Below are positions 10,066 through 19,416 of a DNA stretch of 64,000 nucleotides, piece after piece. This DNA is from Trebonia sp963785645 (GTDB lineage: Bacteria; Actinomycetota; Actinomycetes; Streptosporangiales; Streptosporangiaceae). The first letter of the stretch is position 1, and each line of letters opens with the position of its first letter. The DNA lies in contig CAWAWG010000016.1 of assembly GCA_963785645.1 (NCBI GenBank), forward strand, positions 248,001-312,000. The letters are read 5' to 3'. The translations under genes were made by a program, and so were the position numbers. The notes beneath the pieces were generated by a model. It saw only the letters and a list, made by a program, of their open reading frames with translations, was not told the DNA's origin and made no database searches.

Positions 10066-10299
10066 GTGCGAATGACCGTCGAAGAACGCGACCAGTGGCA
10101 ATGCCTGCAAGACGACTGGTCGGCCCGCTACAACTTCACCCACAGCGACGACCAAGACGACGAGCTGCCGTTCAAGGCCGCACCGCACGTCGATCCCGAA
10201 GCACTCCTGGAAGCACCCAGTCCCCGCCTGCTGCGCCAACTGGTCCGAGAGAACCACGGCCGCCGCACCGCCGCCGAAGCACACCGGGAAACACAATGA
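10066..10299 (+). CDS. Small hypothetical protein in the XRE/DUF397 island
   Basis: 77 residues from GTG 10066, which has AAAGGA eight bases upstream; ATG 10072 is the alternative. The sequence is charged, with no membrane segment (MTVEERDQWQCLQDDW at the N-terminal end). Its stop overlaps the ATG of the next small frame (ATGA at 10296-10299), implying coupled translation toward the ATPase gene. No domain recognised. Confidence 0.6.
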   Translation: MRMTVEERDQWQCLQDDWSARYNFTHSDDQDDELPFKAAPHVDPEALLEAPSPRLLRQLVRENHGRRTAAEAHRETQ

Positions 10300-10376
10300 C
10301 CCCCGCCGTCGACATCACCCCACCGCCCGGCGAGCCAGCCCGGCTGGCCGCCGCCCCAAAGCGGACCAGCCTGTGA
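10296..10376 (+). CDS. 26-residue coupled small ORF
   Basis: MTPAVDITPPPGEPARLAAA begins a 26-residue proline/alanine-rich frame whose ATG overlaps the preceding stop and whose TGA overlaps the GTG of the ATPase gene (GTGA at 10373-10376). The double overlap suggests either a translated microprotein or a device that carries ribosomes to the ATPase start. No similarity recognised. Confidence 0.35.
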   Translation: MTPAVDITPPPGEPARLAAAPKRTSL

Positions 10377-10903
10377 CCGCCGCCATGACCGCGCACCACC
10401 CGGCCCACCGCGCCAGCGAACCGTATTTCACACCCGCCCCGCCGCCCGTGCCCCGTGACCCCGCCCAGCCGGACCACACCTGGGCTGGCCGCTGGCCGCT
10501 CCGCTCCTACCTGGAACTAGGCGCACTTGCGACCGCGCCGGGCAGTGCCCGCGCCCACGCCGGCGCCGTGCTCTGGGAATGGCACCTCACCGCCATCAGC
10601 GACGAATGCCTCATCATCGTGTCCGAGATGATGACCAACGCCGTCATCTCCGCCCAGGAGCACCAGCGCCCCGACGACCCCGTCCGCCTGTGGATGCTCG
10701 GCCGTCCCAGCACAGCCGCCCTGTTCCTCGTCTGGGACATCACCCGCCGCGCACCCGAACGCCGCGCCGCCGACCCTGAAGCCGAGCACGGACGCGGTCT
10801 CGCGCTCGTAGACGCCCTCAGCACCCGATGGGGCTACTACCACCCCGACCAGTACCCCGGCGGGAAAGTCACCTGGGCACTCATGAAGCCCGAAACCCCC
10901 TAG
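10373..10903 (+). CDS. RsbW-like ATP-binding protein (HATPase_c_2)
   Basis: 176 residues of the anti-sigma kinase type. After a 30-residue proline-rich leader, the GHKL fold shows the N-box SEMMTNAV and the G-box region EHGRGLALVDALSTRWGYY. Members of this actinomycete family may phosphorylate anti-sigma antagonists or simply bind ATP; the partner here is not known. It belongs to the plus-strand arm of the XRE-DUF397 island, which recalls known actinobacterial clusters that combine an ATPase, a DUF397 protein and an XRE regulator. GTG at 10373 overlaps the preceding small ORF. Confidence 0.85.
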   Translation: MTAAMTAHHPAHRASEPYFTPAPPPVPRDPAQPDHTWAGRWPLRSYLELGALATAPGSARAHAGAVLWEWHLTAISDECLIIVSEMMTNAVISAQEHQRPDDPVRLWMLGRPSTAALFLVWDITRRAPERRAADPEAEHGRGLALVDALSTRWGYYHPDQYPGGKVTWALMKPETP

Positions 10904-10962
10904 CGGCCAGGAAACGGCCAAGCCGGGTACCCACCCCCCTAACCCCCAAGGAGAAACCAACG

Positions 10963-11175
10963 ATGGACTCGACACCGGGAACCGAAACTCAACGAGGAAA
11001 CAGGCAGGCGGGCGACGCTGCCATGGATGCTCCGATAACCCCGTTCACCCGGCTGACCGCCCAGGCGGCCCGCATGCTGGCCGTCGAAACCCTGCTGGCC
11101 ACCCCCGAGGCCCTGCAGGACGATGTCCTCGAATCGGCTTTGTACCTACTCCGCGAGCGCCTGAGAGCCTCATGA
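10963..11175 (+). CDS. Small hypothetical protein
   Basis: 70 residues, start ATG 10963 with AAGGAG at 10949-10954. The C-terminal half (LAVETLLATPEALQDDVLES) looks like an amphipathic helical segment; no domain is recognised. It lies 59 bases after the ATPase gene and is probably the last gene of that arm. Confidence 0.6.
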   Translation: MDSTPGTETQRGNRQAGDAAMDAPITPFTRLTAQAARMLAVETLLATPEALQDDVLESALYLLRERLRAS

Positions 11176-11190
11176 CCTAACAGCGAGCGC

Positions 11191-11210
11191 GCCCGCCGGG
11201 TCAGGCGGGC
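11191..11210 (+). terminator. Short hairpin after the 70-residue gene
   Basis: GCCCGCC and GGCGGGC separated by six bases, 15 bases after the stop at 11175; a plausible terminator without a T-run. Confidence 0.35.
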
Positions 11211-12180
11211 CGCGTCCTACCGCCGCCCGGTGCCGTCGGCTCCGACGGTCGCGGGCGTCCTGCCGTCGGGGCTGAGGGCTAGCTGGCCGAGGGCGCCGCC
11301 TCCGGTGGCGATCGTTGCCGGGCTCAACAGAAGCGAAAGCACGCGGCCAGGCGAGAGCTTGTTTCCCGCTAGCCCTGACCGGGCTGGCCCGGGAAGCGCT
11401 GCTCAGGGTGGATCGCGCCGGGGCTCGCCGTCGGACGCTGCGCTGCGGCTGCCCGGGTGGCCGGCTGGGCGAGGCCACCGGGCCACCGCGCCGGCGACGA
11501 TCTCCTGGGAGCGCCAGCACAGGCCGGTCGAAGGCGGTCCGGCCGTCGGCGGTGAGCCGAGCCGACGTGCGCGGCCGCTCGGCCGGGAAAAGATAGTGGA
11601 TTGATAGTCACGCCAGAGCGCAACGCTAGGAAATTAAGGGGTCGGTTCGGAGGCCTGCCCGCGGGCGTCCCGGGGCATGCTCTCCGGTTGCCAGCGGCAT
11701 AGGGCCAGTACTGACGAGTAGATGCCCGTTTTGATATGATTTTTCGAACACGAAATGGCCCTATGAGCCCGTGCAGGAATAACCCGTTGACTCGGACCGC
11801 CAGCGAGCAGGGCCGGGGGCCTGAAAAACCTACGGCTTATTTTTGTGCAGGCCCTATGTCCGCCGACGCCGACGCCGACGCCCTGACCGGGGAGGACAAG
11901 CTTCATCACCAGTCACAGCGGCTTCCTAAGTTCCCGGCATTGCGCCAGAGCGTTATCAGGTATCCACCATGTTGCCGGGCGACCCGTCCCGGGTCTGCTT
12001 GCGGCACTCTTCTTGCTGTTATCAACTGGATCCGGCCTGGAGTGCGGCGGTGCCTGCCGGCGGGCCCGCGAGCCGCAACGGAGATCTATACGGGGGCTAG
12101 CCCCCGGACGAGCCCGCCGAGTTCCCTGGTCACGGTTTCCGGGCGGCGCCGTTGATCGTGTCCGGTACCGGCCGGTCCGG
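11211..12180. other. About 1 kb without a recognisable gene
   Basis: Several open frames exist on both strands, but none has a recognisable domain, a good ribosome site or convincing composition. The segment around 11730-11790 is AT-richer (TTTTGATATGATTTTTC), which could hold a promoter or be old transferred sequence. A short (GCCGAC)x3 run lies at about 11860-11880. Confidence 0.4.
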
Positions 12181-13791
12181 TCACATCATGAAGCTGTGCT
12201 TGCGGGCCGTCTTCTTGGGCATGCCCGAGGGCTGGCCGACCAGGGTGAGGATCGAGTGCGCGCCGTAGGCCAGGAAGAGCACCGCCGCCAGAGCGGTCGC
12301 GGCCGGGCCGATCCAGCGGACCGAGGGCGACACCACGAGCAGGTCGAAGCCGAGGACGAGACCGACGAATCCGATCTCGGCGCCGATGGCGAACACGGTC
12401 AGGCAGGACGCCAGCAGCATTACCCACAGCCGGGCGGCGACGACCTCCCCGGCCGGGGCGGGGTCGGCCGCGTCCTTGGCGGGGAACAGGGAGTTGACCG
12501 CGCCGAACAGCAGCGGCGCGAGCGTCGTGAGCCCGCCCACCAGCGCCATCAGCAGGCCGAAGCGGGTGAGGTCGACACCGGGCACCAGTCCGGCGACGGC
12601 GCCCGACGCGGTGAGGACCCCGCCGGCCAGGGCGGTCAGCGGCGTGACGCTCGTCGCCCAGCTGTCGCCGAACGACCAGGCCGCCCCGGCGAACAGCGGC
12701 GTCCGCCAGAACTCCAGGCCCCAGCGCACCCGCTTCCGCTTCGGGCTGGCCCCGGCCGCCCCGGCGCCGTCGGTCCCGCCGGGCCAGTGCCTCGTCCCGC
12801 CCCGGGCCACCGCCGCAGCAGCGACAGCGCCGCCCGCCACGGGTTTGGCGGCTGCCCCGCCGTCCGGTCCGGTCCCGCCGTTGCCGACCGTTCCCCCGTT
12901 CCTACTTGCCCCGCCGTTGCCGTCCGTTCCCCCGTTCCTGCTTGCCTCGCCGTTCCCGCCCGGCCCGCCGTTCCCGCCCGCCCCGGGGAACTCGGTCACC
13001 AGGAGGTCAGGCCGCTTGGCCATCAGGAACAACACCAGGCGCGCGCTGAAGTCCAGCTGGCCGCCCACGGGCACCGGTCCAGACTGTCCTGGCCCGGATG
13101 ATTCAGTCCCGTGTTGACCAGGACCGTGTTGACCAGGCCCGTGCTGGCCGGGCACAGTCTCCTGCTCGCCGGTCCCTTGGTCCGCGGCCGCCGCCGGCTG
13201 GCCGACGTCCCTGCCCGGCATGCCGAGCGCCATCAGCAGGAGAACGAGGAGCACGGCGAGGGTAGCGCCGCAGACGGCGGGGATTCCGACATACTGCCAG
13301 GGCGACACGGTCCGGCGGACGGTGAGCGGTACCTGGACCGGTGCGTCCCCGGCCAGCAGCGGCGCCGGCGGCGGGATCACGACCAGGGTGGCCGTCTGCG
13401 GAACCGCCCTCAGCGCCGGGGACGGAGCGAACGTGAGCTTCACCTGGGTTACCGGGTTGGCGGCGGTCGCGCCGCACTCGAGCGGGCCGTCCGGGTACGC
13501 CGGCGCCGCGGCGCCGGTGACGCTGCTCGGTTTGCCGGTCACCAGGGTGAACTTGTTGCCGGCCGGGTTCTTGCCCGTGCAGAGAGCGGCGGTGTCCAGG
13601 TAGACCGTCGTGGTCCACTCGACCGCGTTCACCTGGGCGAGCGTGGCGCTGGCGGACCCGGCGAGCGGCGCCTGGGCCGGGGCGGCCGCGCGGGCCTGGC
13701 CGCCAGAGACGGCGATGCAGGCGACGACGAGGACGCCCGCGACTGCGCCGAGCGCTGGCAGGCGCCGCGTTACCAAACGAACGAACCGCAC
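12181..13791 (-). CDS. Secreted/membrane protein with Gly-rich linker, function unknown
   Basis: 536 residues. The N-terminus has a signal-like segment (residues 10-35). Next comes an extracytoplasmic domain to about 160 with two cysteines, one membrane segment near 170-190, then a long linker built from imperfect repeats (PGQHG units, then NGG-rich units), and four more hydrophobic segments from about 375 to 525. The C-terminus is basic (KKTARKHSFMM). No family recognised. The mixture of an exported domain and a repeat linker suggests an envelope role. Both repeat tracts are also repetitive at DNA level (about 12890-12990 and 13100-13150), so their length may vary between strains. Confidence 0.7.
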   Translation of the reverse strand: MRFVRLVTRRLPALGAVAGVLVVACIAVSGGQARAAAPAQAPLAGSASATLAQVNAVEWTTTVYLDTAALCTGKNPAGNKFTLVTGKPSSVTGAAAPAYPDGPLECGATAANPVTQVKLTFAPSPALRAVPQTATLVVIPPPAPLLAGDAPVQVPLTVRRTVSPWQYVGIPAVCGATLAVLLVLLLMALGMPGRDVGQPAAAADQGTGEQETVPGQHGPGQHGPGQHGTESSGPGQSGPVPVGGQLDFSARLVLFLMAKRPDLLVTEFPGAGGNGGPGGNGEASRNGGTDGNGGASRNGGTVGNGGTGPDGGAAAKPVAGGAVAAAAVARGGTRHWPGGTDGAGAAGASPKRKRVRWGLEFWRTPLFAGAAWSFGDSWATSVTPLTALAGGVLTASGAVAGLVPGVDLTRFGLLMALVGGLTTLAPLLFGAVNSLFPAKDAADPAPAGEVVAARLWVMLLASCLTVFAIGAEIGFVGLVLGFDLLVVSPSVRWIGPAATALAAVLFLAYGAHSILTLVGQPSGMPKKTARKHSFMM

Positions 13792-13993
13792 CAGCCCACC
13801 CCGCGTCCGTGATCAGGCCAATACCCGGTCAGCCCCGTCCCAGCGCTGACCAAGCGGTCAAAACGCTACCGGGAAGATGATGGACGCTGCTGGAGTAAGG
13901 CGCGAACTTTCTTTTTTCTGATGGTGACGGTCACGTCGATCCACTACAGCGAGGGCAGAAAAATAGAGAGTTCGGTCGTTCGGGATAAATGAT

Positions 13994-15422
13994 CTAAATC
14001 GTTGCGGCGAGCGACTGCTGCTCGGCCGCCTCGGCCACCGGGGGCCGCTTCCTGAGCCGGAACCCGATCGCGAGCGCGATCAGCAGCAGGGCCACCCCGG
14101 CGATGATGTAGGCGTTGCCCCACAGGAGCTGGAAGCCGTGCCAGTGGTACTCGACGTAGCCGGGCTGGTCGCCGCGCTGGGCGAACTCGACCGGGTTGGT
14201 GTTCGGCTGCGCCCACAGGAAGCCGAGGGAGAAGTTGCCGAGGGTCCGCGCGTTCTCCCAGAGCGCGTCCGGCCAGGCGGCGAAGAAGAAGATCATCCCG
14301 GCGATGAGCGCCCAGAGCCAGCGGGCGGTCCGCCGGCGCGCCGCTTGCCGGGGCGCGGCCGCGGCGATCGCGTAGTGCCCGGTCACCGCGACCCCGAGGG
14401 CGACCCAGACCCAGTGGTGGTCCCAGCTGACCGGGGAGACGAGCAGGCCCGGTCAGCGCCGTCGCGAGCAGGGCGGGCACGGGGTACCCGGCCCGGTCGA
14501 GCAGGTAGGCGGCGGTCAGGCCGAGCGGCGAGCGCGACGACGGCGGCGACGATCCACGGGTCCTGCCCGGCCGCGACGGACCCGGCGAAGCGGGTGATGA
14601 TCGCGCGCAGCGACTGGTTGCCCGCCCAGCCCATGAACCCGGTCCGGTTGCCGTCGGCGGGAACATGCCGTGCAGCCACCACTGGGAGGAGTCATGCGGC
14701 AGGACGGCGAACCCGGCGGCGACGGTGACGCACGAAGCCGGCCAGGGTCGCCGCCGCCTCGCGGAACCTGCCGCGTGATCAGCAGGTACGGGACGAAGAT
14801 CAGCGGGACGAGCTTGATCCCGGCCGCGACGCCGGTGAGCGCGCCCTTCCACCAGCGGCGCCGCCCGCCGCCGTCTGGTCGGGCTGGCACAGGTCCCACA
14901 TGATCGCGGCCATCAGGATCAGGTTGATCTGGCCGAGGTAGATCGTCCGCACGACGGGCTGCAGCCAGAAGGTGGCCGCCGCGGCCAGCAGGGTCGCGCC
15001 GAGCCTGACCCGGCGGTCGGTGTAGCCGAGGCCGCCGAAGGTGAACCACAGCGCCGCCAGCAGCGCGGCCATGTTCACGACGACCGAGGCGAGCCGACAT
15101 CACGGCCCACGGCAGGAACGAAACGGCCGCGAAGGCGATCGCCGCGAACGGCGTGTAGGTGAACTTGAGCGCGAGCGAGCTGTAGCCGCCCCAGTCGTAG
15201 AGCGGCGCGTAGGCGCGCGGGTCGTAGTACGGGCCGGACGTGCCTGACGATCAGCCCGCCGTCCCGGTAGACGGTGAGGTCGACCTCGTTGAGCGCGCCG
15301 TTGACGGCGTTGAAGACCAGCCAGCTGACGACCACGGCGGCGAAGGCGATGGCGCCGGCCCGGACCAGCCGGGTCCCCGGGGCGCGGGTGGCGCTCGGGG
15401 CTTCGCTGGCGGCCGGTTTCAC
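13994..15422 (-). CDS. GT87/DUF2029 polyprenol-phosphate-mannose mannosyltransferase (frameshifted)
   Basis: Integral membrane glycosyltransferase of about 476 residues, start ATG 15422. The N-terminal part has the first membrane segment and the acidic NGALNEVDLTVYRDGG motif expected of a GT-C catalytic loop. Later segments include the amphipathic TIYLGQINLILMAAIMWDL, and the family motif SWDHHWVWVALG appears near 14400 once frames are joined. The frame changes at roughly 15240, 15090, 14850, 14720, 14520 and 14450. GT87 enzymes add alpha-1,2-mannose from polyprenyl-phosphate-mannose to cell-envelope lipids or polysaccharides. The acceptor is not known. Confidence 0.75.
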
Positions 15423-15576
15423 AGCCAGTCACCATATCCGGTCACGGACCTGGGCCATGTACCTGTCGGCCGGCTCCGGCGGCGCGCCGGCGCCGGCGTC
15501 GGTCATACTGGGAGGCATGTCTACGCTGACCGGACCCCGTGCTGACCGGCCCCGAGCTGGCCGGAGCGGGTACGCG

Positions 15577-16455
15577 ATGAGCGTCGTCAGCCTGGTGTCG
15601 TCCGGGCCGCTGCTGCTCGCCATCCCGGTCGCCGCCGCGGCGGGCGCGGTGACGTTCCTGTCGCCGTGCTGCCTGCCGCTGGTGCCCGGGTACCTGGCGT
15701 ACATCACCGGGATGTCGGGCGCGGACGCGACGGCGGTCCCGGCCGGCGACGACGCGCCGAAGGCGACCGCCGCCGCCGGGAGCACGGGCGAGGCGCGAGC
15801 GGGCGGGCCGGGCGGCGTGACGACCCGGCGCCCGGGCGAAGGCGCCGCGCGTCCGCAGGCGCGGCACACCGGCCGGACGGTCGCCGGGACCGCGCTGTTC
15901 GTCGCCGGCTTCTCCGCCGTGTTCGCCCTCACCGGCCTGGCGGTCGGCGGCCTCGGCCAGCTGTTCAGCGCGCACGACTCGCTGCTCACCCGGGTACTCG
16001 GCGGGGTGACGATCCTGCTCGGGCTGCTGTTCTTCGGCGCGTTCGACCGGTTCATGTTCGCCGGGCGGGTCTTCAAGCCGTCCGTCATGCCGAGGGCCGG
16101 GCTGGCGGGCGCGCCGCTGCTCGGCGTCCTGTTCGGCATCGGCTGGACGCCGTGCATCGGCCCGACGCTGACCGCGGTGCTCGCCTTGTCCCTCCAGTCG
16201 GGCACCGCGGCGCGCGGCGCGTTCCTCGCGTTCGTCTACGGGCTCGGCCTCGGCATCCCGTTCCTGATCGTCGCGCTCGCTTTCTCGCGCATGGTGAACG
16301 TGCTCAGCTTCTTCAAGCGCAACGCCCGGACGGTCAGCCGGGTCGGCGGCGTGATGCTCGTCGCCGTCGGGCTGCTCGAGGTGACCGGCGCGTGGACCTC
16401 GGCGATCACCTGGCTGCACGCCCACTGGTTCAGCGGCTACAACCTGCCGCTGTAG
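15577..16455 (+). CDS. ccdA: CcdA-like cytochrome c biogenesis / thiol-disulfide transporter
   Basis: 292 residues with six predicted membrane segments. The two redox cysteines lie in FLSPCCLPLVPGYLAYITG at the first segment and GWTPCIGPT in the fourth. A hydrophilic, proline/glycine-rich insert of about 50 residues follows segment 1. CcdA passes electrons from cytoplasmic thioredoxin to extracytoplasmic thiol proteins. ATG at 15577 places the first helix as in relatives; an upstream ATG at 15517 is the alternative but has a too-close GGAGG. No ResB/ResC genes are adjacent. Confidence 0.85.
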   Translation: MSVVSLVSSGPLLLAIPVAAAAGAVTFLSPCCLPLVPGYLAYITGMSGADATAVPAGDDAPKATAAAGSTGEARAGGPGGVTTRRPGEGAARPQARHTGRTVAGTALFVAGFSAVFALTGLAVGGLGQLFSAHDSLLTRVLGGVTILLGLLFFGAFDRFMFAGRVFKPSVMPRAGLAGAPLLGVLFGIGWTPCIGPTLTAVLALSLQSGTAARGAFLAFVYGLGLGIPFLIVALAFSRMVNVLSFFKRNARTVSRVGGVMLVAVGLLEVTGAWTSAITWLHAHWFSGYNLPL

Positions 16456-16568
16456 GGTTCTCCGGCTCGGGCGCCCCGGCGCGGTGCGCGCAGCTTCCGC
16501 CGTCAGGGGTCCCGGTCGGCATCCAGAACGGCTGCGGCTTCTGCGCCCCGTTCCCGCATGCGGGTGCG

Positions 16569-17332
16569 TTAGCGGCGGGCGCCCGCCTTCGGCTTCATCG
16601 CGACCGGCTTGCGCGGCGCCTGCGGCTCGCGGCGCCGGCCGGGCCGCGGCTCAGCCGCCGCCTCAACGAACGCGGCGAGCAGGCGCGGGTCGTCGCCTTC
16701 CTCCGGGTGCCAGTGGATCCCGACCCCGAAGCGGTGCCCGTCCGCCTCCAGCGCCTCGGTGACCTCGCCGTCGGGCGACCAGCCGGTCACGGTCAGCCCC
16801 TCGCCCAGGCGGTAGCGGGGCCTGGTGGTGCGCGGCGGGCACCTGGATGCGGGTGCCGAGCAGCCGGCCGAGGAGGCTGTCCCCGCCGAGGACCACGTCG
16901 TGCGGGGCGTAGCGGGTCGGCCCGGCGCGGTGGCCGGGCAGGTCCTGGGTGAGCGTGCCGCCGCGGGCGACGGCCAGGACGTGCAGGCCGCGGCCGATCG
17001 CGAGGAACGGGACGTTGCGCCTCGAGGGCGGCGCGCATCAGCGCGAGCTCGAACCGGTCCCGGCGGCGGTCCGGCTCGTCGGACGTCTCCAGCCGCTCCT
17101 GGTCGTACAGGGCCGGGTCCATGTCCCGGCCGCCGGTGAACACCAGGCCGTCGAAGGACTCGACGTAGGCGGTCACGGACGACGGCGGGACCGGCGGCAG
17201 GATCACGGGGGCGCCGCCGGCGCGCTCCACCGCACGGATATAGCTGACAGGCGAGACCGCGGCCTCCCGGATCCAGTCCCCCCAGCGCGCGGCGTCAAGC
17301 TCGCCGGTGATGCCGATGATCGGGCGGCCCAT
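16569..17332 (-). CDS. PuuD-like class I glutamine amidotransferase family protein (frameshifted, catalytic Cys absent)
   Basis: About 254 residues, start ATG 17332 behind AGGAGG. The N-terminus GRPIIGITGELDAARWGD and FDGLVFTGGRDMDPALYD match gamma-glutamyl-GABA hydrolases. Frame changes near 17030, 16840 and 16800. In the joined sequence the nucleophile elbow reads PFLAIGRGLHVLAVARGG, where relatives have I-C-R-G, so the catalytic cysteine is replaced by glycine; the His/Glu motif IHWHPEEG is kept. Hydrolase activity is therefore doubtful. The 5' leader carries four 14-bp tandem repeats. Confidence 0.75.
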
Positions 17333-17343
17333 TGAAGTCCTCC

Positions 17344-17399
17344 TGTTCGCTGCGCTCTGTTTGCTGCGCTGTGTTTGCCGCACTGTGTTTGCCGCACGG
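17344..17399. repeat. Four 14-bp tandem repeats in the PuuD-like leader
   Basis: Four adjoining 14-base units (17344, 17358, 17372, 17386) close to TGTTTGCYGCRCTG, immediately upstream of the ribosome site of the minus-strand amidotransferase. There are no spacers, so this is not CRISPR. Could be a regulator array or a slipped-strand repeat. Confidence 0.7.
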
Positions 17400-17757
17400 G
17401 CACAGACTGCGCTGGCACAAACAATGGAGCCGGTCCGCGGCCCCCGGCCCCGGCCTAAGGGCCATTCTTGCTGACAAGGCGGGTTTCTGACGGGACGATG
17501 ACATTTTTGCGGGTTCCCCTTCGTTGGGTCATCGCAAGTTACCCACCGTGACCACCCCTGGCCGGACCTGCCGCCAAGTCGCGCGCTGGCCGCCGGGTCG
17601 CGGTTTGGGGGTTTTCGTGTGACCGCGTTTCAGGAACCGGCACACCCGGTCCTTCCGAGCGGACGCGGGTGACTTCCGCCCGGCGGAACACGGACCATCC
17701 ACACCGAGGCGGACATAGAGAAATGTTAAATCAAGGAAACAGTCAGATGCCAACTTA

Positions 17758-17786
17758 TTGAATAGCAAACTCACTAAAGTTATCAT
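17758..17786 (+). promoter_or_regulatory. Sigma70-type promoter of the G1 peptidase gene
   Basis: TTGAAT (17758-17763), a 17-base spacer, then TATCAT (17781-17786) in an AT-rich tract, giving a start site near 17793 and a leader of about 43 bases. The remaining 17400-17757 has no gene. Confidence 0.5.
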
Positions 17787-17835
17787 TCTCGGCAATAAGG
17801 CCACCACAGTGGCACATAAGCCGGAAGGGTCGAAC

Positions 17836-18726
17836 ATGATCCACCACCCCCGCAGGTTCCTGCTCTACTGCCTCACCGCCATCGTGCCCGTGGCGGGATT
17901 GCTCGCGGCCACCGCCGCTACCGCGAGCGCTCAGCCCACCACGGCCGCCGCCGCCCAGCCATCAGCATCCGTGCAGGCAGACTCAGCGCAGGCGCTGGCC
18001 AAGGCCGCGATCCAAAAGCTCTCGATCGGCCAGCATCCACTCAACCACCAGGTCGGCGTCGCCAGCACGCCCGGCGATCCCAAGGGCCTGACCGACGTGC
18101 AGTCCACGAACTGGTCCGGCTACGCCGACACCGGCAGTGCCTTCAGCAAGGTCAGCGCGAGCTGGACCGAGCCGTCGGGCACCTGCAGCAGCAGCGCCAC
18201 GCAACTGGCCGCGTTCTGGGTCGGCATCGACGGGTACACCAGCGACAGCGTCGAGCAGGACGGCACCCTCATCGAGTGCTACGACCGCACCGCCTACCAG
18301 TTCACCTGGTGGGAGATGTACCCGAGCAACTCCGTCCAGGTGGTCGGTGAAACGCTCACGGCCGGCGACGCGATCACCTCGACCGTGACCAGAAGCGGCA
18401 CGAGCTACACGCTCACCGTCACCGACTCCACGCACAGCGCGGACAGCTTCAGCGAAACCGAGAGCTGCTCCAGCTGCGCGAACACCAGTGCCGAGTGGAT
18501 CGCGGAGGCCCCGAGCGGCTCAAGCAGCGTCTACCCGCTCTCGGACTTCCATTCATGGACGGCTTCCAACGCCAGCGCCACCGAGGGAAGCACCTCCGGT
18601 ACGATCTCTTCCTTCACCGATGACCAGATAACCATGGTGGACACCTCCGGCAATACCGAGGCGCTGCCCAGCGCGCTGAACAGCAGCGGTAACAGCTTCT
18701 CGGTCACCTGGGAGCGTTCCTCCTAG
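17836..18726 (+). CDS. Secreted G1 family glutamic endopeptidase
   Basis: 296 residues. A signal peptide covers about 1-33 (hydrophobic core near 9-25, cleavage likely after TASA), followed by a short alanine-rich propeptide. The mature domain has the family hallmarks STNWSGYAD, AAFWVGIDGYTSDSVEQDGT (catalytic Gln region), YQFTWWEMYP and NTSAEWIAEAP (catalytic Glu region), about 200 residues of beta-sandwich. It should be an acid-active extracellular endopeptidase. ATG 17836 is supported by GGAAGGG upstream and the signal peptide. A strong hairpin follows. The neighbouring lipoprotein and kinase are also exported-domain proteins. Confidence 0.88.
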   Translation: MIHHPRRFLLYCLTAIVPVAGLLAATAATASAQPTTAAAAQPSASVQADSAQALAKAAIQKLSIGQHPLNHQVGVASTPGDPKGLTDVQSTNWSGYADTGSAFSKVSASWTEPSGTCSSSATQLAAFWVGIDGYTSDSVEQDGTLIECYDRTAYQFTWWEMYPSNSVQVVGETLTAGDAITSTVTRSGTSYTLTVTDSTHSADSFSETESCSSCANTSAEWIAEAPSGSSSVYPLSDFHSWTASNASATEGSTSGTISSFTDDQITMVDTSGNTEALPSALNSSGNSFSVTWERSS

Positions 18727-18744
18727 CGGATCTGACCTTTAGCT

Positions 18745-18794
18745 GTCGGTGCCGGGACCTGGGCCCCGTGCGGGGCCCAGGTCCCGGCACCGAC
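18745..18794. terminator. 23-bp perfect hairpin terminator
   Basis: Arms of 23 bp (18745-18767 and 18772-18794) with a four-base loop GTGC, 18 bases after the G1 peptidase stop. One of the strongest stems in the window. Confidence 0.75.
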
Positions 18795-18926
18795 GAAAAG
18801 CGGCGGCCTCGGCCGGCGTTCGTCCCCGCACCGGGGCAAGGGCCGGGCCGGCCGAAGAACGGAACCGGCCGGGGCTTCGCCGCGTCCAATCCCTGAGCGG
18901 GACGAAGCCGACCGGCAGGAGGACAG

Positions 18927-19390
18927 ATGCGGCAGCTAACGGCCGGGATCGCGATCGCAGGCGCGGCCGTGACCGGGTGGGCGCTCACCGGGTGCGCGGC
19001 GACAGCCAGCACGGCCAGCGACACCGGACCCGTCGCCGGGGCCAGCCACGACACCGCGACCGCGACCCGTGGAGCGGCGCCCGCCCGAGCGGGCTCGGCG
19101 GACTGACCAGCGGCGGCCCGGCTCAGTGGGTGGTAGACGGAACCTTCGAGACGGGCAGCGGATCTGCCCGGCCGCTGTCGGGAGTGGTCACCTTCCGCCA
19201 GAGCGGCACCGGGCACGACGTGAATGTCACGGTGGGCACGTCCGGCAAGTTCAGCCTCGGCCTCGTCGCCGGCACCTATACCGCCACCGCGAAAGCCGGG
19301 CCGAGCGCCGCGCCGTGCTCGGCTCCGGTTACCGTGACGGTGCGCGCCGGGCAGCTCACCCGGGTGGCGCTCGTCTGCACGACCGGCTGA
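18927..19390 (+). CDS. Small lipoprotein with beta-sandwich domain (frameshifted)
   Basis: About 154 residues. ATG 18927 with AGGAGGAC upstream opens a lipoprotein signal (MRQLTAGIAIAGAAVTGWAL, then TGCAAT with the lipidated Cys). That frame ends at 19106, while the downstream domain continues in another frame to 19390, so a one-base break lies at about 19060-19100. The C-terminal part (LSGVVTFRQSGTGHDVNVTV, LGLVAGTYTATAKAG, VTVRAGQLTRVALVC) resembles a carboxypeptidase-regulatory-like beta-sandwich. Likely anchored outside the membrane; function unknown. Confidence 0.55.
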
Positions 19391-19416
19391 CCGGCCTCAG
19401 CCGGCCTTTCCCTGGG

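Noticed and set aside
11230..11604. Open frames in the gene-poor 11.2-12.2 kb stretch
   Set aside because: No domain, no ribosome site, and equal open frames on both strands.
17344..17399. Possible CRISPR array
   Set aside because: Units are contiguous 14-mers without spacers.
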